Assembly: GCA_040388605.1 (NCBI GenBank)
Contig: JAZKBN010000082.1
Span: 1-35,239, forward strand
DNA from: JAZKBN01 sp040388605
GTDB lineage: Bacteria > Bacteroidota > Bacteroidia > Cytophagales > Flexibacteraceae
DNA: 35,239 nucleotides
Reading direction: 5' to 3'
The position numbers and the translations under genes are program-made. Below the pieces are notes generated by a model that did not search any database, had not been told where the DNA came from, and saw only the letters and a list, made by a program, of their open reading frames with translations. Shown here in pieces: positions 18,865 through 27,725 of this stretch. The first letter of the stretch is position 1; every line of letters starts with the position of its first letter.

Positions 18865-20082
18865 ATGAATCCCACGCTGAAAAAAGTACTTACCCACCTT
18901 ACCTTTTATGTGGCCATTGCCATATTGGCGGGTATTCTGCTTGGGCATTATGCACCGGCAACCGCCATTAAAACCGAGTTCCTGGCGAAGTGGTTTATAA
19001 ATATTATTAAGGTATTTATTGGTCCCATTATTTTCCTGACCATAGTACTCGGTATAGGCTCAATGGGTAACCTGAAAAAGGTAGGTCGCATCGGCTTAAA
19101 ATCACTTATCTATTTCGAGGTGGTTACAACGCTTTCACTGGGCTTGGGTATAGCTGTAGCTTTAATTCTGCAACCGGGCAGCATAGATAAATCTAAGCTC
19201 AGCGTACAGGACCCTTCAAAGTTCACAAGCAAAGCCGGCGAGCCGTTCAGCTGGCTGCATTTCCTGCAATCTAACTTAACACTGCAGATTTTAATTGCTG
19301 CTATAGCTGTAGGAGTTATTGTAAGCTACCTGAAGCAACGAGAGCAAATAATTGCCTTGCTTGAAAAGCTGTCGAAGATTGTATTTAAGACCCTTAAATA
19401 CGTAATGTACTTAGCTCCTTTAGGTGCTTTCGGCGGAATGGCATTTGCAGTGGGTAAATTTGGCCTTGCCACGCTTATTCCGCTTGCCAAGCTGATGGGA
19501 TGCATGTATGTAACCATGGCTTTGTTCATCTTCCTGGTGCTGGGCGGCATTATGCGTTACTTTAAACTGAGTATCGTAAAATTCCTGTCGTACATACGCG
19601 AAGAAATCTTGGTGGTATTAGGCACATCGAGCAGCGAAACGGCGATGCCAGGCCTTATGTACAAGCTTGAAAAAATGGGTTGCGCAAAATCGGTGGTTGG
19701 TTTGGTAGTGCCTACCGGTTACAGCTTTAACCTCGACGGCACATCTATTTATCTTTCTATGGCGGCCATCTTTTTAGCGCAGCTGTATGATGTTCACCTG
19801 AGCATGTATGAGCTGGCTACCTTGTTGGGCATACTTATGCTCACCTCGAAAGGCGCAGCCGGCGTAACGGGAAGCGGGTTTGTTGTACTGGCATCAACCT
19901 TGGCATACCTGCATACTATTCCGCCGGAAGGGCTGGCTTTTCTCTTAGGTGTGGATAAGTTCATGAGCGAGGCTCGGGCCATTACAAATATAATTGGCAA
20001 CGGCGTTGCAACCTTGGTAATTGCCAAAAGCGAAGGCGAATATATACCCCAGCCTGCGGGTGAAATTGAGGCATACGTCTGA
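18865..20082 (+). CDS. dctA: C4-dicarboxylate:cation symporter DctA
   Basis: An inner-membrane symporter of the DAACS (SLC1-like) family, 405 residues against 428 in E. coli DctA. The first hairpin reads GTSSSETAMPG, with the SSSE form typical of DctA rather than the SSAAT/SSSAT form of glutamate carriers. It is followed by SVVGLVVPTGYSFNLDGTSIYL, then the second hairpin LTSKGAAGVTGSGFVVLA and FMSEARAITNIIGNGVAT. It probably imports succinate, malate, fumarate or aspartate using the cation gradient. It is the last gene of the seven-gene run and ends just before a strong bidirectional terminator. Together with the DcuC-like carrier it gives the locus two acid transporters of different families. 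Confidence 0.92.
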   Translation: MNPTLKKVLTHLTFYVAIAILAGILLGHYAPATAIKTEFLAKWFINIIKVFIGPIIFLTIVLGIGSMGNLKKVGRIGLKSLIYFEVVTTLSLGLGIAVALILQPGSIDKSKLSVQDPSKFTSKAGEPFSWLHFLQSNLTLQILIAAIAVGVIVSYLKQREQIIALLEKLSKIVFKTLKYVMYLAPLGAFGGMAFAVGKFGLATLIPLAKLMGCMYVTMALFIFLVLGGIMRYFKLSIVKFLSYIREEILVVLGTSSSETAMPGLMYKLEKMGCAKSVVGLVVPTGYSFNLDGTSIYLSMAAIFLAQLYDVHLSMYELATLLGILMLTSKGAAGVTGSGFVVLASTLAYLHTIPPEGLAFLLGVDKFMSEARAITNIIGNGVATLVIAKSEGEYIPQPAGEIEAYV

Positions 20083-20107
20083 AATAAGTAAGAACATTCA
20101 ATTACTT

Positions 20108-20150
20108 AAAATGCAGCATAAAAGGATTAAACCTGCTTATGCTGCATTTT
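20108..20150. terminator. bidirectional terminator between dctA and the DUF72 gene
   Basis: Perfect 14-bp arms, aaaatgcagcataa (20108-20121) and ttatgctgcatttt (20137-20150), with a 15-base loop and T-runs on both strands. The right arm is the coding end of the DUF72 gene: its last codons and stop (Asn-Ala-Ala-stop) form half of the stem. Confidence 0.88.
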
Positions 20151-20883
20151 TGTTTTCGCCGGTTTCCTGCCCGAAAAGCGCTTTCATAAAAAGAGCATTT
20201 TCAGGCGCAAAACCCAAAGCCGTATTATTAAACATGATACATGCTTTGGCCGGATTCAGGGCAATGATGTCTTTTTCAAACTGTACCAATTCTTCATCGG
20301 AATAAGCTGAAAAATAGGTACGTGGTTGTCCGTGCAGGCGCAGGTAAATCATACCTGATGTGTTAACTACTCCTCGAGGAATCTTCTTAATATCAGGGGA
20401 GCAAAAGCAAATGCCCTTTTTTGCGAACTGCTCAAAAACATCGGCATTCCACCAAGACTCATGCCTGAATTCAACAACATTATTAAATGAACTGCTCAGG
20501 GGCGCCAATACAGCATCTAAGGCTTCAGGCGAATAATGGAAAGAAGGCGGGAACTGGAATAAGGCGCAGAGCATTTTATTACCTAAGCCTTGCTCTGCCG
20601 CAACATAAAATTGGGCAAGGTCTGCATTAACGTCCTGCATTTGTTTGAAGTGGCTAATCAGCTTGGGAACTTTAAGGGCGAACCTAAAATCTTCGGGAGT
20701 TCTCTCTGCGCTCTTTTTTAAAGTTTCAGGGTTTGGCATCCTGTAGAACGTGTTATTAATTTCTATGGCCGAAAAATGCCCGGCGTAATATGCCAGCCAT
20801 TTTGTGGATGCTAATTTTTGAGGATAGAATTTCCCCTTCCATTCCGGGTAATAAAATCCGCTGCAACCTATATAACTTTCCAT
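20137..20883 (-). CDS. DUF72 (YecE-like) family protein
   Basis: A cytoplasmic protein of 248 residues, the usual size for DUF72, a TIM-barrel-like family of unknown biochemical role. Diagnostic stretches are YIGCSGFYYPEWKGKFYP at the N-terminus, FSAIEINNTFYRMP, RFALKVPKLISH, CALFQFPPSF, VEFRHESWWN and MIYLRLHGQPRTYFSAYSDEEL. The start ATG is at 20881-20883. It is convergent with dctA and divergent from glgX across 173 bp. The role in this neighbourhood is unknown. The last codons form part of the shared terminator hairpin. Confidence 0.9.
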   Translation of the reverse strand: MESYIGCSGFYYPEWKGKFYPQKLASTKWLAYYAGHFSAIEINNTFYRMPNPETLKKSAERTPEDFRFALKVPKLISHFKQMQDVNADLAQFYVAAEQGLGNKMLCALFQFPPSFHYSPEALDAVLAPLSSSFNNVVEFRHESWWNADVFEQFAKKGICFCSPDIKKIPRGVVNTSGMIYLRLHGQPRTYFSAYSDEELVQFEKDIIALNPAKACIMFNNTALGFAPENALFMKALFGQETGENKNAA

Positions 20884-21056
20884 ATATTAAACACTAACCT
20901 GCTGATTTTCATAGCCATTACGGGCTACTTTTACTGATTCAAAAAAGATACCGCTTTAAGGCAGGGTAGTTTTTTGGACAGGTTCGGTATTGCGTTGGCC
21001 TTGGAATAAGATTTGAATATTGGTAATCGCGGAAAAAATATAACCGCCTAACCAAC

Positions 21057-23189
21057 ATGTTAAAAAAGGAATACCCGGGATCACCTTTCCCGCTCGGGGC
21101 CACATGGGATGGCCAAGGTGTTAATTTTGCCTTGTATTCAGAAAACGCCACCGCAGTTTATTTATGCCTTTTCAATTCCCCGGGCGATGAAAAGGAATTT
21201 GCCCGTTACGAGCTGAAAGAGCGTACCAATCATATTTGGCACATATACCTGCCTAACCTAAAAACCGGGCAGCTGTATGCCTACCGCGTAAACGGGCCTT
21301 TTGATCCTAAAAACGGCCATCGGTTTAACATAAACAAATTGTTGGCAGACCCTTACGCAAAAGCAATTGCCGGTAACGTAATTGAAAACCCGGCTATTTA
21401 CGCTTATATACCCGGCCACGCCGATGAGGACCTGAGCTTCAGTGAAACAGACAGCAGCGCTTACGTACCGAAATGTGTTGTTACACATCCTTATTTCGAT
21501 TGGGAAGGCGACAGGCAGCTCTGTATTCCTTATGACAAGCTTATTATTTATGAGCTTCATATAAAGGGGTTCAGCAAGCTGAATACAAAATTACCTGAAG
21601 AAATCAGGGGCACTTATGAAGGCCTTGCGCATCCTTTTTCAATAAAGTACCTGAAGGAAATGGGCATTACTGCCGTTGAGCTGATGCCTGTTCACCACTT
21701 TGTTGACGACGGGGATCTTACCGGGAAAGGCTTAAGAAATTATTGGGGCTATAATACTCTCGGTTTCCTTGCCCCTGACAGCCGTTATGCTTCGCGCGGG
21801 GTTTTGGGTGAGCAGGTGCAGGAGTTTAAAAACATGGTAAAAGAGCTGCATAAAGCAGGCATAGAGGTTATTCTTGATGTGGTGTACAACCATACCGGCG
21901 AGGGCAATCACATGGGCCCTACCCTCAGCTTCCGCGGTATAGATAATGCTTCTTATTACCGCCTGACCGATGACAAGCGTTACTACATGGATTTTACCGG
22001 GGTAGGCAATACACCCAACACCCGCCTGCCCGACGTGCTTCGCCTGATAATGGACAGCCTTCGCTATTGGGTTACAGAAATGCATGTTGATGGCTTCCGC
22101 TTCGATTTGGCATCTACCCTTGCCCGTGAGCTCAGCGATGTAAACAGGCTCAGCTCTTTCTTCGAAATTCTGCACCAGGACCCGGTTCTCTCGCAGGTAA
22201 AGCTGATTGCAGAGCCCTGGGATATTGGGGAAGACGGCTATTTGGTTGGTAAATTTCCGCCCGGCTGGTGCGAATGGAACGGGCAATACCGCGACAGCCT
22301 GCGTAATTACTGGCGCGGACAAGGCGGCATGCTCGGCGAATTTGCCCAGCGCTTTACCGGCAGCGCTGATTTGTATAAGGATGAATTTCGTAATCCCTCG
22401 GCGGGCATAAACTATATTACCTCGCACGACGGCTTTAACCTGAACGATTTGGTTTCTTATAACGATAAGCATAACGAAGCCAATAAAAACAACAATAACG
22501 ATGGCCCGAAAGAAAACCTGAGCAATAACTATGGCGCTGAAGGTGAAACCGATAATGCAGACATTATTGCCTTACGCAGACGCCAAAAAAGAAACATGCT
22601 GGCCACCCTCTTTTTGTCGCAGGGCGTACCCATGTTGCTTGCGGGAGATGAAATGGGGCATACCCAAAAAGGCAATAACAATACCTATTGCCAGGATAAT
22701 GAGCTCACCTGGCTGAATTTCGAAAATGCTGATAATGAACTTTGCGAATTTACCCGGTCGCTGATATCGCTTCGTAAATTGCACCCGGCATTTTGCCGCA
22801 GGCGTTGGTTTTTAGGTGAGAATTCAAAGGGTCGCGGTCCTTCAGATATTGCCTGGTTCCTGCCCGACGGCCGGGAAATGGAAGACGAAAACTGGGAGAA
22901 AGATTTTGCGCGCAGCATGGCCGTTTACCTGAACGGCAGCGGGCTTAATTACCGCGACGAACGTGGCGACCCCATTGAAGACGATAGCTTCTACCTCATT
23001 TTCAATGCCTATGAACTGGGAATAGATTTTACTTTGCCTCCCAAAGAATACGGCGAGAAATGGATATTGGAGTTCGATACAAAAGATATAAAAACTGAAC
23101 CGGGGAAAGAGTTTAATCCGGGCCAGGCTCTGCATGCCGAAGGCAGAAGTGTAGTTCTGCTCAGGAGAATTAATACAACAAATGAATAA
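21057..23189 (+). CDS. glgX: glycogen debranching enzyme GlgX (isoamylase-type, GH13)
   Basis: Hydrolyses alpha-1,6 branch points of glycogen or limit dextrins in the cytoplasm and so supplies linear chains to TreY. The 710 residues fit GlgX/TreX. An N-terminal CBM48-like domain (PFPLGATWDGQGVNFALYS) comes first. The GH13 barrel follows with VVYNHTGEG, nucleophile D350 in GFRFDLAS, acid/base E386 in IAEPWDIG and D458 in TSHDGFN. The C-terminal beta domain ends in RSVVLLRR. The stop overlaps the start of treZ by 8 bp, which indicates translational coupling. The 173-bp upstream region has a near-match to the Bacteroidota -7 box (taagatttg, 21007-21015, one base too long). First gene of the trehalose operon. 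Confidence 0.93.
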   Translation: MLKKEYPGSPFPLGATWDGQGVNFALYSENATAVYLCLFNSPGDEKEFARYELKERTNHIWHIYLPNLKTGQLYAYRVNGPFDPKNGHRFNINKLLADPYAKAIAGNVIENPAIYAYIPGHADEDLSFSETDSSAYVPKCVVTHPYFDWEGDRQLCIPYDKLIIYELHIKGFSKLNTKLPEEIRGTYEGLAHPFSIKYLKEMGITAVELMPVHHFVDDGDLTGKGLRNYWGYNTLGFLAPDSRYASRGVLGEQVQEFKNMVKELHKAGIEVILDVVYNHTGEGNHMGPTLSFRGIDNASYYRLTDDKRYYMDFTGVGNTPNTRLPDVLRLIMDSLRYWVTEMHVDGFRFDLASTLARELSDVNRLSSFFEILHQDPVLSQVKLIAEPWDIGEDGYLVGKFPPGWCEWNGQYRDSLRNYWRGQGGMLGEFAQRFTGSADLYKDEFRNPSAGINYITSHDGFNLNDLVSYNDKHNEANKNNNNDGPKENLSNNYGAEGETDNADIIALRRRQKRNMLATLFLSQGVPMLLAGDEMGHTQKGNNNTYCQDNELTWLNFENADNELCEFTRSLISLRKLHPAFCRRRWFLGENSKGRGPSDIAWFLPDGREMEDENWEKDFARSMAVYLNGSGLNYRDERGDPIEDDSFYLIFNAYELGIDFTLPPKEYGEKWILEFDTKDIKTEPGKEFNPGQALHAEGRSVVLLRRINTTNE

Positions 23190-25026
23190 ACCTGAAATAA
23201 AGCACCGCAGAACCGGCCTGCAGTTTCTGCCGGACGGGAAGGCAGAAATTTGGCTTTGGGCACCTTATGCAACCGAAGCCGCTGTAAAGCTGCACGAAGA
23301 ACCCGTAATTATTCAGCTTGAAAAAGCCGAAAGAGGATGGTACAACCTAATCACAGACAGAATTAAGCCGGGTGATAATTATTGGTTTCGCTTAAATAAT
23401 GCCACTGCACTGCCAGACCCTGCTTCATTATTCCAAGCCTTTGGTATTGAAGGCCCTTCACAGGCATTTGATGTTTCAGCATTTAAATGGACCGACAGCA
23501 ATTGGCAAAACCCCGAAACCAAAGACTATATAATATATGAGCTTCATACCGGCACTTTTACGAATGTCGGCAGTTTAGAGGCTATAGAAGAAAAGCTTGA
23601 TTACCTGGTTGAATTAGGCATAACGGCAGTTGAGCTAATGCCTGTAGCGCAATTTCCGGGTGAACGCAATTGGGGATACGATGGCGTATTTCCTTTTTCG
23701 GTGCAGAACACCTACGGTGGTCCTGCTGCATTGCAACATTTGGTGAATGCCTGCCACGAAAAAGGCCTTGCAGTCATACTTGATACAGTTTACAACCACT
23801 TTGGTTTCGAAGGAAATATTCTGCCACAATTCGGCCCGTATTTAACTGAAAAGTACAAAACACCCTGGGGCCCGGCCATTAACTTCGACGACAGGCAATG
23901 CGATGAAGTGAGGCATTTCTTTATAGAAAACATGCTTATGTGGCTGCGCGATTTCCATATTGATGCCCTGAGGCTTGATGCTGCCGATTGTATTTTCGAT
24001 TTAAGCCCAAAGCATATATTGCTTGAGCTGCGCGAATTCGCCGATTTACTGTCGGCTGAAACCGGCAGGCGGTATTGGCTCATGGCTGAAACTGATTTAA
24101 ACGATGTTCGTATTATTAACCCTGTTGAACAGGGAGGGCATTCACTTGATGTACAATGGCTCGATAATTTTCACCATACATTACGCGTAAGCTCGGGCCT
24201 TGAAAAGAACAGCTATTTTGCTGATTATGAAGGTGTAAACCATTTGGCCAAATCTTATACCGAAGCTTTTGTTTACGATGGCATATACAGCAACTGCCGA
24301 ATGCGATCACATGGTGCATCGGCCGGTAACAGCCGTGGCGATCGGTTTGTTGTTTTCAGTCAGAACCATGACCAGGTTGGCAATTTAATGCTCAGCAAGC
24401 GAAGCGGGGCGCTTAACAGTTTCAGGTTGCTGAAACTTATATCGGCCGCGGTTTTGTGTGCACCATATATTCCCCTGCTCTTTATGGGCGAAGAATATGG
24501 GGAAATCAACCCGTTTTACTTTTTCAGCGATCACCAGGATCCTGAGGCAAGAAAAGCTGCATGGCAAAACAGGAAAAACGATTTTATGGCAATGGGCCCT
24601 AAGGCCATGCCGCCCGACCCAAGCGATGAACGAACCTTTAAAAGAAGCAGGCTGAACTGGAATCAAATTGAAGAAGAGCCGCACATTACCCTTTTGAATT
24701 GGTATAAAACCCTAATTCAGCTTCGCAAAAGCGTTCCGGCCCTGCGAGATTTAAACAGGCTTGCTGTAAGCACCCAACACAATACTGAAGAGCAAACCCT
24801 GACCTTACGCCGCAATCATGAAACAGGCTCTGTTCTGATCCTGATGAATTTCTCGGAAAAACCGCGTGCTATGAACCTGCCCCGTGATATAAAAGCCTGT
24901 TCTAAATTGATTTGCTCTTCAGATACAGATTGGCGAGGACCTACCGAAAACCAGGATTTCCCTATTCCGGGAGATGCAGTAATTGTAAGGCCCGAATCGG
25001 TTTATATATGCCGGGAGCTTATTTAA
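23182..25026 (+). CDS. treZ: malto-oligosyltrehalose trehalohydrolase TreZ
   Basis: Cleaves maltooligosyl-trehalose made by TreY to free trehalose, the second step of the TreY-TreZ pathway. 614 residues, normal for the family. It has an N-terminal domain (RRTGLQFLPDGKAEIWLWAP), then the GH13 barrel: YELHTGTF, GVTAVELMP-like GITAVELMPVAQFPG, TVYNHFG, nucleophile D266 in ALRLDAA, acid/base E303 in LMAETD and D397 in SQNHDQVGN. The characteristic LLFMGEEYGE stretch is present. Its ATG lies within the last codons of glgX. treY follows 18 bp after its stop. No defect is seen. Confidence 0.94.
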   Translation: MNKPEIKHRRTGLQFLPDGKAEIWLWAPYATEAAVKLHEEPVIIQLEKAERGWYNLITDRIKPGDNYWFRLNNATALPDPASLFQAFGIEGPSQAFDVSAFKWTDSNWQNPETKDYIIYELHTGTFTNVGSLEAIEEKLDYLVELGITAVELMPVAQFPGERNWGYDGVFPFSVQNTYGGPAALQHLVNACHEKGLAVILDTVYNHFGFEGNILPQFGPYLTEKYKTPWGPAINFDDRQCDEVRHFFIENMLMWLRDFHIDALRLDAADCIFDLSPKHILLELREFADLLSAETGRRYWLMAETDLNDVRIINPVEQGGHSLDVQWLDNFHHTLRVSSGLEKNSYFADYEGVNHLAKSYTEAFVYDGIYSNCRMRSHGASAGNSRGDRFVVFSQNHDQVGNLMLSKRSGALNSFRLLKLISAAVLCAPYIPLLFMGEEYGEINPFYFFSDHQDPEARKAAWQNRKNDFMAMGPKAMPPDPSDERTFKRSRLNWNQIEEEPHITLLNWYKTLIQLRKSVPALRDLNRLAVSTQHNTEEQTLTLRRNHETGSVLILMNFSEKPRAMNLPRDIKACSKLICSSDTDWRGPTENQDFPIPGDAVIVRPESVYICRELI

Positions 25027-25044
25027 ACCAAAGACATTAAAAAG

Positions 25045-27597
25045 GTGTATAACCCAATTTCAACATACAGGGTACAGTTTCATAAAGGCTTTAGCTTTAG
25101 TGATTTAGAAGGCATTATTCCCTACCTGGCTCAGCTGGGAGTACGCACAGTGTATGCATCGCCCATAATGGAAGCCGTTCCCGGCAGCATGCATGGCTAC
25201 GACAGCGTAAACCCGAATTTCATAAACCCCGAAATTGGTACCGATGAGCAATTCAAATCAATAAAGGCAAAATTAGGTAAACACAACATTGGCTGGCTGC
25301 AGGATATTGTGCCCAATCACATGGCCTTTCATGAGCATAATCTCTGGCTTTGGGATGTATTAGAAAAGGGTGAGCATTCAGAATATGCAAAATTTTTCGA
25401 TACCTGCCTTAGCGGCAGCTTCTTTAATAATAAGCTGATTTTGCCTTTTCTTGGCAACAGCATAGAAAAGCTTACAGAAGCAGGCGAATTAAAAGCAGAA
25501 GAAAGGAACGGCAAAACCGGAATTTCTGTTTCCGGGAGCTTTTACCCGCTGAACCTTTTCGGGGAAAAATTATCGGCAGGGGAAATAAATGCGGATACAG
25601 GTGTATTACTGAGTCTCTTAGCAAAGCAGGCTTATGAGTTGGCTCCATTTCGGGCAGCCGATACACATATAAATTACAGGCGCTTCTTTATTGTAAACAA
25701 CCTTATTTGCCTGAACATTCAGCGCCCCGAAGTCTTTACAATCTTTCATGAAACAGCCCTTACTTATGTAAAGCAGGGCCTTTTTAACGGACTCAGGGTA
25801 GATCATATAGACGGGCAATACGCACCTGAAGCATACCTGCAAAAGCTGAGAGATGAATGCGGCAACGACACCTATATAACCGTTGAGAAAATTTTAGTTA
25901 AAAACGAGCTTTTACCCGGAAAATGGCCGGTACAGGGAAATACCGGTTATGATTTCCTGTCGAAGGTTAATAACCTGCTCACTTATGCCCCTGCTGAAAA
26001 GAACCTGACAGATTTTTACAAAACCTTTGCCGCTGAAAGCCCGGATTTAGATTTCGACCTGAGCGAGGAAATACATAAGCGAAAGGCCTATATTCTTAAT
26101 CACTTCATGCAAGGCGAGCTTGAAAGCCTATACAGGCAGTTTATCGGAATTGACCAAAGCGGGGCTAACCATATAGCCGATGCCGGTAAATTGAAACAAG
26201 CTATTGGGGAGCTGCTTATTTGCTGCCCTGTTTACCGCTATTTCGGTACAGCATTTCCGCTGACAGCTGCACAGCATGATGAATTTGAAGGTCTAATAAA
26301 GCTTGTTCAGGAAAGGAATAAGGAACTAAATACTGAGTCAGCATTTATCAGGTTTGTATTGCTGGAAAAGCCAATTTATTCTGATGATGAGTACAGGAAA
26401 CGTGCGGCTGATTTCTATTCAAGGCTGATGCAATTTTCAGGCCCGTTAATGGCTAAAGGAGTGGAAGACACTGCTATGTACACCTATAACAGGTTTATTG
26501 GCCATAATGAAGTTGGAGGTTCACAATCGGTATTCGGCATCAGCAGGCAAGATTTTCATGCCTTTATGCAAAGCCGCAAGCTGACAGATATAAATTCAAC
26601 AGCCACCCACGATACCAAACGCGGTGAAGATGTACGGGCAAGGCTGAACGTAATAACAGGCATTTCTGATGAATGGATTGTGGCCGTAAAAACCTGGCAA
26701 AACCTGGCTTCAAAGTTTAAAGTAAATAATATGCCCGATGCCAACGACGAGTATTTTATTTACCAAACCCTTACAGGCTCATGGCCCGATAGCCATGCGG
26801 AGTTGCCTGAATACCGGGAAAGGCTAAAGGCATATCTTGAAAAAGCACTCAGGGAATCTAAAAGGCGTTCGAATTATACGGAACCGAATACAGAATATGA
26901 AAAAGCAGCCATTGATTTTACCCTGAAACTCACAGAAACCGACTCTGAGTTTTATCAACTTTTTAGTAAGCTCCAACAAATGGTCAGTGATTTTGGCAAA
27001 TTGAATTCCTTAATACAAGTACTGTTAAAGCATACCTGCCCGGGCATTCCGGATACATACCAAGGCTGTGAACTATATGACTTAAGCCTGGTTGACCCTG
27101 ATAATCGCAGGCCTGTTGATTATGCTAAACGAGCAGAAATTGCCTTCCAATTAAGGGAGCTTATAGCAGGCTCTAAGGCAGCTGATTTTCTTAAAGAACT
27201 TTGGCGTTCAAGAGCAGACGGAAAAATTAAGCTTTGGCTCAGCAGCCTGCTGATGAACTTAAGAAGCAAGCATGAAAAACTGTTTTCCGAAGGGGAATAC
27301 CTGCCTTTGGAAGTTAGCGGCAGGTATAGTGAAAATATTTTGGCCTTTGCCCGTAGGTATAAAGGCAAATATTTAGTTGCTGCAGTTCCGCTGCATCTGC
27401 CTGCTATTTGCAAAACCGAATCATTACCTGAAAGCTTTGATTTTTGGTCAGATACAAAAGTCATTCTGCCGGCCCAAAATTCCGGGTATTGGAAAAACCT
27501 TTTAGACGGCAGCGAATTAAAGAATGATTCAGGCATTCCTGCCAATATACTTTTCAAAAAACTGCCCCTGGGGCTACTGTTGTCAGGTGAAGAATAG
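25045..27597 (+). CDS. treY: malto-oligosyltrehalose synthase TreY
   Basis: An intramolecular transglucosylase that turns the reducing end of a linear maltodextrin into a trehalosyl unit, the first step of the TreY-TreZ pathway. 850 residues; the family is usually about 720-860. Typical stretches are STYRVQF at the N-terminus, VYASPIMEAVPGSMHGYD, QDIVPNHMAFH, nucleophile D253 in GLRVDHIDG, acid/base E281 in VEKIL, PVQGNTGYDFL, GVEDTAMY and D523 in THDTKRGEDVRARL. CPGIPDTYQGCEL and LVDPDNRRPVDY lie near the C-terminus. The start is a GTG (25045-25047): the STYRVQF block begins five codons later and no ATG is available. No strong terminator follows, so read-through into the GH15 gene is likely. 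Confidence 0.94.
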   Translation: MYNPISTYRVQFHKGFSFSDLEGIIPYLAQLGVRTVYASPIMEAVPGSMHGYDSVNPNFINPEIGTDEQFKSIKAKLGKHNIGWLQDIVPNHMAFHEHNLWLWDVLEKGEHSEYAKFFDTCLSGSFFNNKLILPFLGNSIEKLTEAGELKAEERNGKTGISVSGSFYPLNLFGEKLSAGEINADTGVLLSLLAKQAYELAPFRAADTHINYRRFFIVNNLICLNIQRPEVFTIFHETALTYVKQGLFNGLRVDHIDGQYAPEAYLQKLRDECGNDTYITVEKILVKNELLPGKWPVQGNTGYDFLSKVNNLLTYAPAEKNLTDFYKTFAAESPDLDFDLSEEIHKRKAYILNHFMQGELESLYRQFIGIDQSGANHIADAGKLKQAIGELLICCPVYRYFGTAFPLTAAQHDEFEGLIKLVQERNKELNTESAFIRFVLLEKPIYSDDEYRKRAADFYSRLMQFSGPLMAKGVEDTAMYTYNRFIGHNEVGGSQSVFGISRQDFHAFMQSRKLTDINSTATHDTKRGEDVRARLNVITGISDEWIVAVKTWQNLASKFKVNNMPDANDEYFIYQTLTGSWPDSHAELPEYRERLKAYLEKALRESKRRSNYTEPNTEYEKAAIDFTLKLTETDSEFYQLFSKLQQMVSDFGKLNSLIQVLLKHTCPGIPDTYQGCELYDLSLVDPDNRRPVDYAKRAEIAFQLRELIAGSKAADFLKELWRSRADGKIKLWLSSLLMNLRSKHEKLFSEGEYLPLEVSGRYSENILAFARRYKGKYLVAAVPLHLPAICKTESLPESFDFWSDTKVILPAQNSGYWKNLLDGSELKNDSGIPANILFKKLPLGLLLSGEE

Positions 27598-27637
27598 CCG
27601 TATCACCGGGTAAAGGAATTCGCAGTAAATCCACAAA

Positions 27638-27652
27638 AAGTGCCGGGCACTT
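27638..27652. promoter_or_regulatory. palindrome between treY and the GH15 gene, possible operator
   Basis: Perfect 7-bp arms aagtgcc and ggcactt around a single G, in the 122-bp gap after treY. It is followed by ttaatttg, one base off TAnnTTTG. It could be an operator for the GH15 gene or a weak hairpin. The function is inferred from position only. Confidence 0.25.
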
Positions 27653-27725
27653 AATTTGTACAACTGACTCTGCAACAGGAAAAGGCTGCAAACAAAGGCA
27701 CAAGCCAACTAGCCAACAGGTGAAT

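Noticed and set aside
20021..20305. Plus-strand ORF of 94 codons across the dctA end
   Set aside because: It overlaps the dctA 3' end, the terminator and the DUF72 gene, and has no motif.
21732..22472. Minus-strand ORF of 246 codons inside glgX
   Set aside because: It is opposite the catalytic barrel of a well-conserved enzyme and shows no recognisable motif.
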